NCBI GenBank assembly: GCA_022393335.1 | Contig: JAJEKB010020579.1 | Coordinates: forward strand, 1-64,000 | Direction of reading: 5' to 3' | DNA from: Macrotrachela quadricornifera | Lineage: Eukaryota; Rotifera; Eurotatoria; Philodinida; Philodinidae | Length of the DNA: 64,000 nt | Shown: positions 40,074 through 50,613 of the stretch, in pieces | Numbering within the stretch: position 1 is the first letter of the stretch | Layout: each line of letters begins with the position of its first letter | Notes under the pieces: model-generated | What the model saw: only the letters and a program-made list of their open reading frames with translations | Database searches by the model: none | Told to the model about the DNA's origin: nothing | Program-made: the position numbers and the translations under genes

Positions 40074-40922
40074 ATGTCTAATTCTGATGAAACTCTTACA
40101 TCTGAACAACTCGAACGTATTGAACGTAATCGTCAACGTGCACTTCAACTTCGTGCTAGTTCAACAAAAATTTATCAATCTCAAATAAAAACTGTAACAC
40201 CATCTTGTACACGTAAACAACAAATTGATTCTCATGCTGGATTTTTTCTTGAAGAAGATCCAACATCTGTTGATAATCGTCCAGTAACTTATGAAACAAT
40301 ATCAATAATTCATCAAACAAAATCTGATCAATTAGATGTATTTGGTATGCCATGTAATGAATGTCAAATGATTTTTTTAACATCATATTTATATAAAAAT
40401 TTTGAAGAACCTATTTGTGATACATGTAGAGAAAAATATTCAATTAATGATGAAAAAGATGATTGTGATGATGATGATGATGATGAACAATTAATACGTT
40501 ATAGTTTAATAACACGTACATCAGCAAAAGAAAAATATTTATTAACTGATTATGATTTAGATAAACGTGAACCATTATTAAAATGTATTGAAAAAAAAAA
40601 TCCACATAATCAACGTTGGGGTGTAATGCGTCTTTATCTTCGTTGTCAAATTCAACGTTTAAGTCATCAAATACATGAAGGTAAAACTCAAGAAAAAGTT
40701 CTTGAACGTGAAGAAAAAAAATCTGAAAAAAAACGAAAAAAATATGAAAAACAAGTTGAACAATTACGATTAGATGTTCGAACAAGTTTACAAAAAAAAC
40801 GAATGAAAACTTTACATGAACATATTTATGATGAAAAAAATATTAAATATGATGAAAAAACTGATATTTATACAAAAACTTGTTTAGAATGTGGACATCA
40901 ATATCAATACGAAGAAATGTGA
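40074..40922 (+). CDS. XPA: DNA repair protein XPA
   Basis: A single-exon gene of 282 residues (human 273). The zinc finger has the exact XPA spacing C-x2-C-x17-C-x2-C (C94, C97, C115, C118). The DNA-binding domain that follows carries TSAKEKYLLTDYDLDKREPLLKC-type sequence, then KKNPHNQRWGVMRLYL, a basic coiled helix, and the C-terminal CxxCGHQYQYEEM block. XPA scaffolds nucleotide excision repair in the nucleus, contacting RPA, ERCC1-XPF and damaged DNA. GFFLEED at 56-62 matches the start of the ERCC1-contact region. An acidic insertion (about 125-139, with six consecutive Asp) sits just after the zinc finger, where the human protein has a shorter link. Two AATAAA words follow about 90 bp downstream. 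Confidence 0.95.
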   Translation: MSNSDETLTSEQLERIERNRQRALQLRASSTKIYQSQIKTVTPSCTRKQQIDSHAGFFLEEDPTSVDNRPVTYETISIIHQTKSDQLDVFGMPCNECQMIFLTSYLYKNFEEPICDTCREKYSINDEKDDCDDDDDDEQLIRYSLITRTSAKEKYLLTDYDLDKREPLLKCIEKKNPHNQRWGVMRLYLRCQIQRLSHQIHEGKTQEKVLEREEKKSEKKRKKYEKQVEQLRLDVRTSLQKKRMKTLHEHIYDEKNIKYDEKTDIYTKTCLECGHQYQYEEM

Positions 40923-41009
40923 CGATCCTAGCATTTTATTTTTTATTCTTGCATAAATCAGATATTAATTAATTTACATTTAAAAAAAGTATTTTTTTGT
41001 TATTAAATT

Positions 41010-41019
41010 AATAAATAAA
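41010..41019 (+). promoter_or_regulatory. Overlapping AATAAA signals after XPA
   Basis: AATAAA at 41010-41015 and 41014-41019, about 90 bp after the XPA stop. This is the first clear polyadenylation signal after the RMP24-like/XPA pair, consistent with a shared 3' end. Confidence 0.6.
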
Positions 41020-41809
41020 GATATAAATTGTTTATTATTTCAATTTTCTTTTTATTAAAAAAAAATAGTTAAAAATGATAAATATATCGAGTGATAGTCG
41101 AAGAGAAATACATTCAGAAATTGTTTTTATAAATTTGTCAGAATTAAGGAAAGAATAGTAGATTGATAGATAGCTGACAATGAATTTCCGACTTAGCATG
41201 ACGTGTTTAGGATGATACTTATCTCTAGGAGAATTCCAAAGATTTTGTCATTAAAGAGATATAGACCTTGGAATGATTTCAAATTAAAAGCGACACCTGT
41301 GCGCAGTTTTTATCCGAATACTATTTTGAAATTAATTTCCGTTCTTTTAACACGAGTATCTAGTCGACATGCTGTTAAAATAAGCATAGAAAGAAAATGA
41401 TTTCACAATATTAAATCTTACTTTGAATGCAAAAAGAAAATGTTGATTATATTCTGAATCATGTGAGAAGAGTTTCATTTTTTCTATATGAAAATTATAT
41501 TGTTGGGACAAAAGGTTCTGTAAGTCTAGAAATAGAGTTGTGTGCAATATCTATAAAACATAATAGTAGCGCCTAGATTTCCTTCACTCAGCTTGTTAAA
41601 ATCTGACCGTTTTGCGCAAAACAAAAATATATTATGAAAGAGTAGATATTGATGTATCATCTTTACAATAAAAAAAGACTCATATTCAACTTTTTTTCAC
41701 TTCGGATTCGAATTAGATTTTTTCTTATCGCAATTGTTTGATTTTATCAACATGTCCATGTTAAAATAAAATTACTATATATCTTTAGATACTTTCATAA
41801 TTATATTAG
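41020..41809. other. Spacer between XPA and prefoldin 2
   Basis: AT-rich DNA with no gene. It should include the prefoldin promoter. The sequence ends in TATTAG immediately before the prefoldin ATG, so the start codon lies directly after an acceptor-like AG. Confidence 0.4.
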
Positions 41810-42298
41810 ATGACTACGAAAACAACTGCTTCTTCATCTGATAAAAAACCAGCATTAGCAGCTGAAGAACAACAAAAAATTGTAACTGGCTTTCAAACTT
41901 TACGTGAGGAACAAACTCAATTAGTACAAAAAACTCAAGATTTAGAAATGGATTTAAAAGAACATGATCTTGTCTTATCAACTTTATCAGGTATAACAGA
42001 TAAACAACGTCGTTGTTATCGTATGATTGGTGGTGTTCTTATTGAACATACAGTTGGTGAAGTTTTACCAGCTCTTCAAACTAATCGTGAACAAATTAAT
42101 AATGTTATTGAAAATTTTAAACAAAAAACTGACGAAAAAGCTAAAGATATAGCTGATTATAAACAAAAATATGATATACATTATTCGTATGAACGACCTC
42201 AACAGCAACAACAAACATCAATAACTACTAATGATTCAGGAATAAAATCCAAGAAAGAATCACAAGATTCAGGTGTATTAATTGATAAAGAAAATTAA
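41810..42298 (+). CDS. PFDN2: Prefoldin subunit 2
   Basis: A single-exon gene of 162 residues (human 154). It shows the beta-type prefoldin pattern: an N-terminal coiled coil (about 18-60), the central hairpin segment RRCYRMIGGVLIEHTVGEVLPAL (about 66-88), and a second coiled coil (about 90-125). A Gln-rich, Ser-rich tail follows. Prefoldin is a hexameric cytosolic co-chaperone that hands nascent actin and tubulin to CCT, and PFDN2 is one of its four beta subunits. The ATG lies immediately after an AG acceptor-like site, so translation may begin right after a spliced 5' leader. Low-complexity Q residues (five in a row) in the tail are a local addition. Confidence 0.93.
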   Translation: MTTKTTASSSDKKPALAAEEQQKIVTGFQTLREEQTQLVQKTQDLEMDLKEHDLVLSTLSGITDKQRRCYRMIGGVLIEHTVGEVLPALQTNREQINNVIENFKQKTDEKAKDIADYKQKYDIHYSYERPQQQQQTSITTNDSGIKSKKESQDSGVLIDKEN

Positions 42299-42731
42299 AA
42301 CAAACTCATTTCTTCCTTGTTATTATTGTGTGATGCTTTACTACCAACTAAAAAAAAAAGTAAAACTTATACAAAATCTACTGTTTACACAAAAATATAA
42401 ACATATTTTCTACAGTCTGATCTTTCAAAATAGAAACATTCATATATTCTATGAGAAAACATTTTTTACAAAAGTACGATATTCTTTAGTATAAATATTA
42501 CGTTTTTGACATGCAACCATACTTTAGTGACATCTGTTATCATAATAAAATCGATTCAAAAAAGAGAATCATCATATTTATTATCTAATCATATCGTTTC
42601 TTTATAAAACATAATCAACATAAAGAAAGAAAAGTTTATGAAATTGAATAATTACATATAGTTGTTTATTTTAGATAGATATCTTTCTTCTTTAAAACGA
42701 GCACGTGAGGAAATTAAAATAATCACCTAAT
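42299..42731. other. Spacer between prefoldin 2 and the hnRNP K-like gene
   Basis: AT-rich. An acceptor-like GTTTATTTTAG ends at 42674, 57 bases before the next ATG, and probably marks the 3' end of a 5' UTR intron or a leader splice site. Confidence 0.4.
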
Positions 42732-44031
42732 ATGATGGAAAGTGGAGATTATAATTCTATGGGTTCAAATCGTAATACAACTAATGATGATCAACAACAA
42801 CAACAACAACAACAACAACAGCAACAACAACAAGATGGAAGAAGAAACCGACGAGTTGATTATCGATTTTTAATTCCATCTCGTGATGCAGGAGGTTTGA
42901 TATAATATTTTTTAATTTAAGAAAAAAACAACAAAATTCTTTTTTAAAGCTATTATTGGTAAAGGAGGAAAAACTATTCAAGATCTTCGTTTAAAACATC
43001 ATTGTCAAATTCAAATGGCTGACTGTGAATCACCTGAACGTGTTTTAATTATAAATGGTGATCAAACAGATATACTTAATTGTATATCAGATATATTATT
43101 TAATATTCATGAAAATCATCAACGTTCAACAAAATCTGATCAAAGTGAAATTCGTGCATTAATTCATCAATCCCAAGCTGGAGCATTAATTGGTAAAGGT
43201 GCATCACGTGTTAAAGAATTTCGAGAAAAACGTGAGTTGAAAGGACAGCTAGAATATATTTGTCAAAATAATAATAATCAGTGTTGATTTAGATAATATC
43301 GATGTTAAAATTTATCCACAATGCTGTCCAGGTGGTTCAACAGAACGATGTAAGAATATAATATTTCTATAGATTTATTTATTTCAATTATTTTAGGTAT
43401 TTCAATGCGAGGAAATAAAGATGATGTTATAAGATGTTTAACAGAAGTTTATAGTGTACTTGAGGGTGTACCACCACGTGGACCTTATCGTTATTATGAT
43501 CCATCAACATATAATGGTTATAATGTTCCTGATTATGGAGGTTATACGGATAATCAACAACATTTACGTGCGAATAATCCGTAAGAAAAATTATTTATAA
43601 AATGATTAAAATACAAAATTTTTCTTTTGTAAATATAGTTATGGACAACCGCAAGGTTATCCACAATATGGTAGTGGATACAATCCATTGCTTCAGCAAA
43701 GTGGACCAGTAACAACAACACAAGTAACCATTCCAACAGAATTGGCTGGTAAATTATTTTAATTTAATTTTTTTTGAAATAAAATATAATACTAAATTTT
43801 ATAGAAAAACAAAATAATTTTATATTTCTTATAGGTATTATAATCGGGGCAAAAGGTTCAAAAATATCACAAGTTCGACAAGAATCAGGAGCATCAATAA
43901 AAATTGATTCTGAACCGATGCCAGGTACTAATGATAGATTAATAACAATAACAGGTAATCCAAATCAAATTCAACAAGCCCAATTTCTACTCCAACAAGC
44001 AGTTCGACAATCTGGATTATGGAATCAATAA
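42732..44031 (+). CDS. HNRNPK: hnRNP K-like protein with three KH domains
   Basis: Six coding exons (42732-42894, 42950-43231, 43293-43349, 43397-43580, 43639-43748, 43835-44031) join in phase to 330 residues. KH1 (about 44-110) has the loop GKGG, KH2 (about 125-200) has GKGA, and KH3 (about 255-325) has GAKG. KH3 is preceded by [13 protein letters not shown] and contains [14 protein letters not shown], very close to hnRNP K. The protein is expected to bind C-rich RNA and single-stranded DNA in transcription, splicing and translation. It is shorter than the human protein (about 460) because the long proline/RGG and K-interactive region between KH2 and KH3 is reduced to a Gly/Tyr-rich link. 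A 14-Gln run lies at residues 21-34. PCBP proteins are the closest alternative. Confidence 0.9.
42792..42833 (+). repeat. CAA/CAG run encoding 14 glutamines
   Basis: Fourteen consecutive Gln codons (CAA with one CAG) near the N-terminus of the hnRNP K-like protein. It is a coding microsatellite, in frame. Confidence 0.9.
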
Positions 44032-44168
44032 TTATATTATTCAAACATGTTTATGATCATGGTGATAGATCCTGTGAGAAAAACAGATGGTTTCATTTTT
44101 TTTTCTTTGTTTGTTTTTAATGCGATTGATTGCGCGTATGTTCTTCCGTTTTTTGTTTACATACGGAG

Positions 44169-44197
44169 AATAAAGAAAAGAACGAAAATATAATAAA
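44169..44197 (+). promoter_or_regulatory. AATAAA signals after the hnRNP K-like gene
   Basis: AATAAA at 44169-44174 and 44192-44197, about 140-165 bp after the stop. These are likely 3' end signals. Confidence 0.55.
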
Positions 44198-44320
44198 AAT
44201 AAATCATGCGTTTCAACTCATGACTATACACAAAAACTAAAGTAGGTATATATAACTATTATAAAATTGATTGCGACATAAAATTGACATAATTAAGTTA
44301 AATTAATCATTAATACAAAT

Positions 44321-45619
44321 ATGCCATGGCGATTAGCATTTCATACAATTAAAGTTCTTTTCTCATATTGGATGCCATATAAAATACAAATGTTTCGTGA
44401 TGCAATTTTTAATGGAGATATACAAACAATTCGAACATTAGCTGCTGAACGACCAAGATTATTACAACAAGCAATTGAAGCAGATGGAAATACAGCCTTA
44501 GGTACAGAAAATTTTTAATGAAATATTTAAAGCAATAAAATTCTATTGAAAACCGGTTTAATGCAGAATTATCATTGAATTAGATAATTTTTATTCAGTA
44601 TACCATTTTGAGAGGGATCGAATATAGGATTGACTCACACTTTCGGACAACGCATATTCGTGTGCAATATTCGCTCGTGAAGTTCTCACTCTTAGTTCTT
44701 GCGGTTACTGTTGCGTGGAACTGTCGTGTCACGGAATGTAGTTTTTACGTCAAAAGATAATACTTCATAAAATCATCTGTAATATATTGTCTTATGAAAT
44801 ATCATCGAAAATCGTTTATCTGATTTTTCTTTTGTAAACTATTTGAAATTTCGAATAAAAGTAATATAGTTGTATGATATATTAGGTCTGGCAATTGAAT
44901 TGAGTGAAATAGATGTTGTTAAAATTTTACTTGAACTTGGTAGTGATCCAAATATTGCTAATATATATAATGGTAATCATCCATTATTTCTTCTGGCTAA
45001 ATTACGTCCACAAGAAAATTCTAAATTATCATTATTAGCTAAAATTTTACTTGATTCTGGTTCGAATCCACTCTATATAATAGAATCTCAAATTGATAAC
45101 GATAACAATCAACTTTATACAGCAGAAACACCATTACTCTCTTGTAGTAAGTCAATCATTTTTCTTTTAAAAAAAAAAAGAAATCAAATATTCATTATTT
45201 TTATAGTTCGTTATCAAAATGAAGATTTACTGAAAATATTTATTGAATACAAAGTCGATATAAATACACGTCATGCCGATACATTTACTAGTCCATTAAT
45301 GTTAGCTGCAACACTTGGATATAATCATATATGTAATATATTAATTAATGCTAATGCTAATGTTAATACAAGTGATTATCAAGGTAATACACCATTACAT
45401 CTTGCTATTCAAAATTCTAATGAACAAAATATAAATGTAATACGAACATTACTTGAACATGGAGCAGATACACATGCAGTTAATAATGAAGGTGACACTC
45501 CGATCATGCTTGCTCAACGTATGGAAAATGGTATATATGTTAATATTTTGAATTCACAAGTAACTGATAACTCTTCATCACATATATACGAAGAACTAAA
45601 TGAATATTTTCATGGATAA
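44321..45619 (+). CDS. Ankyrin-repeat protein
   Basis: Three exons (44321-44501, 44886-45146, 45207-45619) join to 284 residues. At least four ankyrin repeats are visible: GNTALGLAIELSEIDVVKIL with GSDPN, then SPLMLAATLGYNHICNIL with NANVN, then GNTPLHLAIQNSNEQNINVI with HGADT, and a final GDTPIMLAQ. A more degenerate repeat lies in between. The N-terminal 25 residues are hydrophobic and aromatic (about MPWRLAFHTIKVLFSYWMPY) and could be a membrane anchor or simply a helical cap. No other domain is present. Ankyrin repeats mediate protein binding; the partner is unknown. The second intron (45147-45206) is 60 bp and has no in-frame stop, so a retained form would insert 20 residues. I cannot assign an orthologue. 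Confidence 0.82.
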
Positions 45620-46021
45620 AATATAGAGAAATGGAATATCTTACACACACACCGATCGTTTTTTTATGTACAAAATCAAAAAAAAACGAAAGAAAAAATT
45701 TACAAACAGGATATATGAATAAAGATAAAACGAAAGAAGCAAATGATTGTTGAATGCCAAAAACGTTTTTGTTTTTGTTTTTTCTTTTTTTTTTATACAA
45801 AAAAACGAAAGAAAGAAAGAAAGAATGAAAAAAAACGAAAAACCGGTGATCATCATCACTACAGCAAGAAAAAGAAAAAAAACACACCGGCCTACACAAG
45901 TTTTTTTTCACACTATGATTAAGTCACCGGAGAACATTTGAAAAAAAAAAGAAAACGAAACGGTTAACTATACTAATCTTTCACACGGATATCGTATAGA
46001 TGTGTACAAATGTTTGTATTT
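45620..46021. other. Convergent 3' spacer
   Basis: About 400 bp between the ankyrin gene (plus) and the CREBRF-like gene (minus). It is A-rich with many AAAACGAAAG-like words. Open frames here are low-complexity Lys/Phe/Ser strings and are rejected as genes. Confidence 0.45.
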
Positions 46022-49000
46022 TTATGTATTCAGACTTTGACTTCGTTGTTGTTTTAAAGTATATAAACTTTCCATATCGTTTATTATTGTTTGAACAAAA
46101 CCATCAGCATTTCCAGCTACTTGTTGATCTAAAAAGATGATAATAATAATAGAAATTATTTTAAAAAATTATTTAGTAGAATATGTATACTATATTTAGT
46201 AGCAATAAGTTGATCAAGTATAGCTTCAAATGATTGATTTGGTGATGATGGTGGTGAAATAAGTCGACCATCACGATATCGTTTAAGAATGATTAGTTTT
46301 ATTGATGCAATTATATCAATTAAAGATTCTAAAAAACAAAATAGCATGCTTAGATTTTATGTAAATAAATTCTTTTACTATGACAACTACCAAGGTCTTT
46401 GACAGCAGGATATTAAAAAGATATTTGGCTTCAAGCCAAATATTCTCATACAAAAGATAAATAATCAATTCTCTCTGAGAGATATATAATAAAAGAAAAC
46501 AGAGGGTGTCGAAGTGCAAATCCTGTTTCTTTTTTTTTTGCCGTTCTCTCCTACTGCCAAAAACGACAGAAAAGAAAAAAAAAACATCCTATGAAGACGT
46601 ACTGTGTTCTTCGTTTAACCCATGTAGTTTAAGTTTATTTGCTTCATGTTGTGCTTTTTTACGAAGTCGGCATGCCCTGAATAATACATATTTATTAATA
46701 AAATTCAAAAAAATGAATTGTTTTTTTTTATTCTAAAACTACAAACCTGCTTGCTATTTTATTTTTTTCTTTCTTAACTTCAGCTGTATCATTACTATTT
46801 ATATGATGTTCAACATTATAAATTCCATGATAAACAGATGAAGAATTATTTGATAAATCACGTATTTGTTTTCCAAGTTGATAAAGTTTCATTGGATTTG
46901 GTGTAACATCATTTCCATCACCTTTTCGTAATTTATTAAATGTTTGTCCTTTTGTTTGTGTTAATTTTATTTGATAAACAGGATCACTAAATTCACGATA
47001 TAAGTGTGGATCACGTTCTTTTAAATAGAGTATTCGTTTTGTTTTTGGTCCTTTTGATTGAACATTATATTGCCAAAAAAGTGATGATGATGATGAATTT
47101 GCTCCAGATATTTTTGGAAAATCTGCTGATGCCATTGGTTCATCATCCGATGTCATATCATTATCTTGAATAGGATCCGAAGAATTTTGTTCAATATCCG
47201 ACCAAAGATCAGGTTCACTTTGTTGTTCAATAGTACAACTTGGACTACTTGGATCATCTAAATAAAAAATTTGTTAAGTTTTTTTTTCTTTTTGTATTTG
47301 AAAATTTCTTTTTACCTTTAATTTCTTCAACAGGAAAATCAACTAAAGATAAACGTTTTCGAGTTGGGGGAGTTGAATCATCATTTGTTGTTTGATTAAT
47401 TGAGTATAATGTTTGTGGTTGAAAATTAATATCATTTGAAAATCTTGTTTGATTACGATGATGAACTGGTGATGAACCATTAAATGATGATGATAAATTT
47501 GAATTTAAACGAATTTGTTTTTGTTGATTTTCAACTTCCGAAAATGAATTTGATACTGGTCGAGTACAGCCAACTAATGGCCAATTTGAATTGGATGGAA
47601 CATCTGTTGTATGTGTTGGAGATGTTGATTTATTTTGAAAAGATGCAGGATTAACATATGTTGAAGATGTTAAACGATATGGATCAAATAAATGAGGATC
47701 TATATATAAAAAATTTGATAATAAATTGAGTCATAAGAATAATCAAAATGTCTAATAGAAAATTATATTTTAAGGAAATAATTAAATTGATAAGTTTCTG
47801 GCAATGAAAAACTACATCAAATTTTTATTACTATCGTAAAGCTAATGAATGTAAATTATGTATGACAACAGTTGTTAATAAAGGCTTAATAGTTAGTGAG
47901 AAAGTTTTTTATCAAAAGATTTATTATTATATTATTCGAAAAGATCATTAAGTGCTTTGGATAATGTCATTTCTCGTATTGTTTTTATTTCAACGACATA
48001 TTGGTTGTCTTTGCTATTTTTAAGTTACCGTAAAACAAAAAACAACAAATTATTTTTATTTATCTAAGAAGGAAATATATAATTGAATCAAGAATTTTTT
48101 AAGTCTATTGTTTGTTTTTTTTTCTTTGAATATTTCTATATTTTTATCTTATTTGTTATCAGTTACTATAAATTAATATTTATATTCAATGCGATATCAT
48201 GTGGGCTGAAACACATAATCTTATCTACCCAGTTTACATCTCGAATTGAAATATAATCTAGCAGTTTCTATTTATAAATTATTGCTTAAATATATTGTTG
48301 AAAATTAAAAGACAAAATATAACTATGAATATATCCAAAAAAAAAACTAAATAAATATACCTAATTTATTTTGTTGTTGTTGTTGTAATGTTGGTCCATC
48401 ATTCATACTAGCTGATCGAAAACGTTTAACATCTGATGGACCATTTGTATGACTTTGTAATTCAAATGGATATGATGTACCAAGAATAGAATTACTTTGT
48501 TGTTGAATATAAGGTGATAGATGTAAATTATTTGTTTGAAGAAATTGTGGGAAAGGATTAGAGTTTAGACTTAATGTCGTAAATTTTGGACTTATACCTA
48601 ATGATGAATAGGCAGATGTTGTTGTTGTATTTGATTGAGAACTATTATTAAGCATAAATGTTGTAGATGAAGATGGGAGATCATTTATATTTAATGGTTG
48701 ACTGAAACTTGATGTTGTTGATGATGATGGAGGATTTTCAAGTAAATCAGATATAGAATCTAAATCAAGATCAAGTGGTGTTACGGATAAAGAATTATTA
48801 AGTAATATAACATCTTCATGTTCATGTTTCATTATTTCATCAATTTCATCACAAAAATCATTTGTTGATGTTGTTTGATCAGACCATTCTGTCATTGGAC
48901 GATCTTTTGAATCTGTTTTCAAAAAGAAAAAGAAAATAAAATAAATATTTGAGAAAACTAATAAAATTGACTTACATGGATTTAATATTCCAGATATATC

Positions 49001-49024
49001 GCTTGCTTGACTGAATCCAATCAT
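46022..49024 (-). CDS. CREBRF: CREBRF-like bZIP regulator
   Basis: Seven coding exons (49024-48976, 48912-48361, 47699-47316, 47257-46747, 46676-46603, 46328-46191, 46128-46022) join in phase to 604 residues (human about 640). The C-terminal third matches CREB3 regulatory factor. It has FWQY (about 389), DVTPNPMKLYQLGKQIRDL (about 445-463) and the basic region KKEKNKIASRACRLRKKAQ. A leucine zipper and an end block, VAGNADGFVQTII, follow. The N-terminal two thirds are Ser/Asn/Gln-rich, with an acidic segment (about 30-70) that could be an activation region. In vertebrates this protein promotes loss of CREB3/Luman and acts in the unfolded protein response and metabolism; the same function here is inference. 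An upstream non-coding exon is possible. The gene is divergent from SIN3. Confidence 0.87.
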
Positions 49025-50613
49025 AATCAATCTAGAGATATGCACTCCAAGATTAACAAAACGTTATCAAGATAAAGAGACACAACGCGTTAGAATGTAG
49101 AAAAAAGAAGATGAAAAGTACTTCATGATGTTCTTCAGTATAAACTTATTTTCTCTATATATACCCAAATGATTATTAATATATTATTATTAACATCAGG
49201 TAAGAAAAAGAAAAAAGAATAAAAGAACAGTATACCGTTCTTTATTGTTCTCGAACGATTGAAAGAAGAAAAAAAAAATACGTGAAGAACACGTATGAAT
49301 ATAAATAGTAACAAAATATTTATTTCTGACACATTATTTCTTTCCTATAAAGTTCATGAAAGGTTAACTAGAAAAACAACAACTACTAACCAATCGAGTA
49401 TTAATTTATTGATTCTGTTTTTCTTCTGTCTTTTTATAGTACGAGGTTGTTAGAGTTTGTCTCATATACACAAACATGCGCCTTGTATGAGTATTTGTTC
49501 TGCAAGATAGAAAAGAAGCGAAAAACGGGTTATGTGTAAAGAAAGAAAGAAACAGAAAGAAAAACGAGAACTACTTGTTTTCTTTCACCCCATCTCTCTC
49601 TCGCGCGCGCGCTCGCTGTGTATCCATTGCATAATGTTCTACAAAATATTCTCACGTAGTAAAAAGCTTGAAAGAGAATGAAACAAGCATTTATTCTTTA
49701 CATTTGAAATAAACAACATATTATAAGTTTTTTTATTTTTAACTCATACAATGTCAATGATTTCATTCCTGGGATTTATTTATCTCAAATCAAGATAATT
49801 GTACTGAAGAATATATGATAGAATAATACTAAACAGAAAAAGAAAATATATAATTAACAATACGAAAGCTTAATCATGTCTTTTTATACTATTTATATCT
49901 TTTCTTTCTAATGGTTGTAAGATGAGGACAAAAGGTGCATAAAAAACATAGAGAAGTTACATGTACTTATATTGTCTGATTGTATATCTAATGAATAAAA
50001 AAAAAAAAGAAACACCTGTGCAAAGATAAAGAGTCAGCATAGCATTTTTGCTATTACCATGGGTAAAATATGATTTACTCTATAAGCGAGAGAGAGAGGG
50101 GGAGAATAAGATAGAATACGTTTTTTTGTAAGAAAAGAAGAAAAAAACGATGTTAATGACCTTTTTTTCCTGTATATGTTTCAGTCATGTTTATTCAATG
50201 GCAGAAGAAAGAGGTGTGGCAAAAAATATTCTAAATATTCTTACGAATGAAATAAAAGAGAAAGAAGCGTTGGTACGAGGATAAAAAAAAAAAAGGAAAT
50301 ATCTTTTCATCCATGATTGTATTTTATTAGTTCATTCCTCGATCAATGATCGAATATTGAAGGTTAAAGAGACAAAAAAACAATATGGCTTAATTATATT
50401 TCTATTGGTTATTTCTCTCATATCGCCACAATCAATTCAAATATTTCAGCATATGTGGCGCTTATATGTTATAATCATTAGCACCAAACAGCGATCATTC
50501 TTAGTTTAAGATCGTCATTTATGCTTTCTTTCTTACTGACGAATCTGTAAAAATAAAAAGAAGCAAAATTATTCATATAAAAGAATACATTGTATTCAAA
50601 ATAATTTGATCAT
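49025..50613. promoter_or_regulatory. Shared divergent promoter region, CREBRF-like / SIN3
   Basis: A 1.6-kb interval between two genes transcribed away from each other. It holds a purine/pyrimidine microsatellite near 49587-49620, CTCTCTCTCGCGCGCGCGCTCGCTG, whose alternating CG part could adopt Z-DNA. Many GAAAGAAA-like purine tracts and a GAGAGAGAGGGGGAG run near 50089-50104 also lie here. No TATA box or factor site can be assigned with confidence. Confidence 0.45.
49598..49615. repeat. TC/CG dinucleotide microsatellite
   Basis: A (TC)n run directly followed by a (CG)n run, striking in such an AT-rich region, inside the CREBRF-like/SIN3 divergent promoter. Alternating CG is prone to left-handed DNA. 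Confidence 0.6.

Noticed and set aside
45540..45941. Overlapping frames in both directions after the ankyrin gene
   Set aside because: Low-complexity Lys/Phe/Ser strings from A/T tracts in the convergent 3' spacer.
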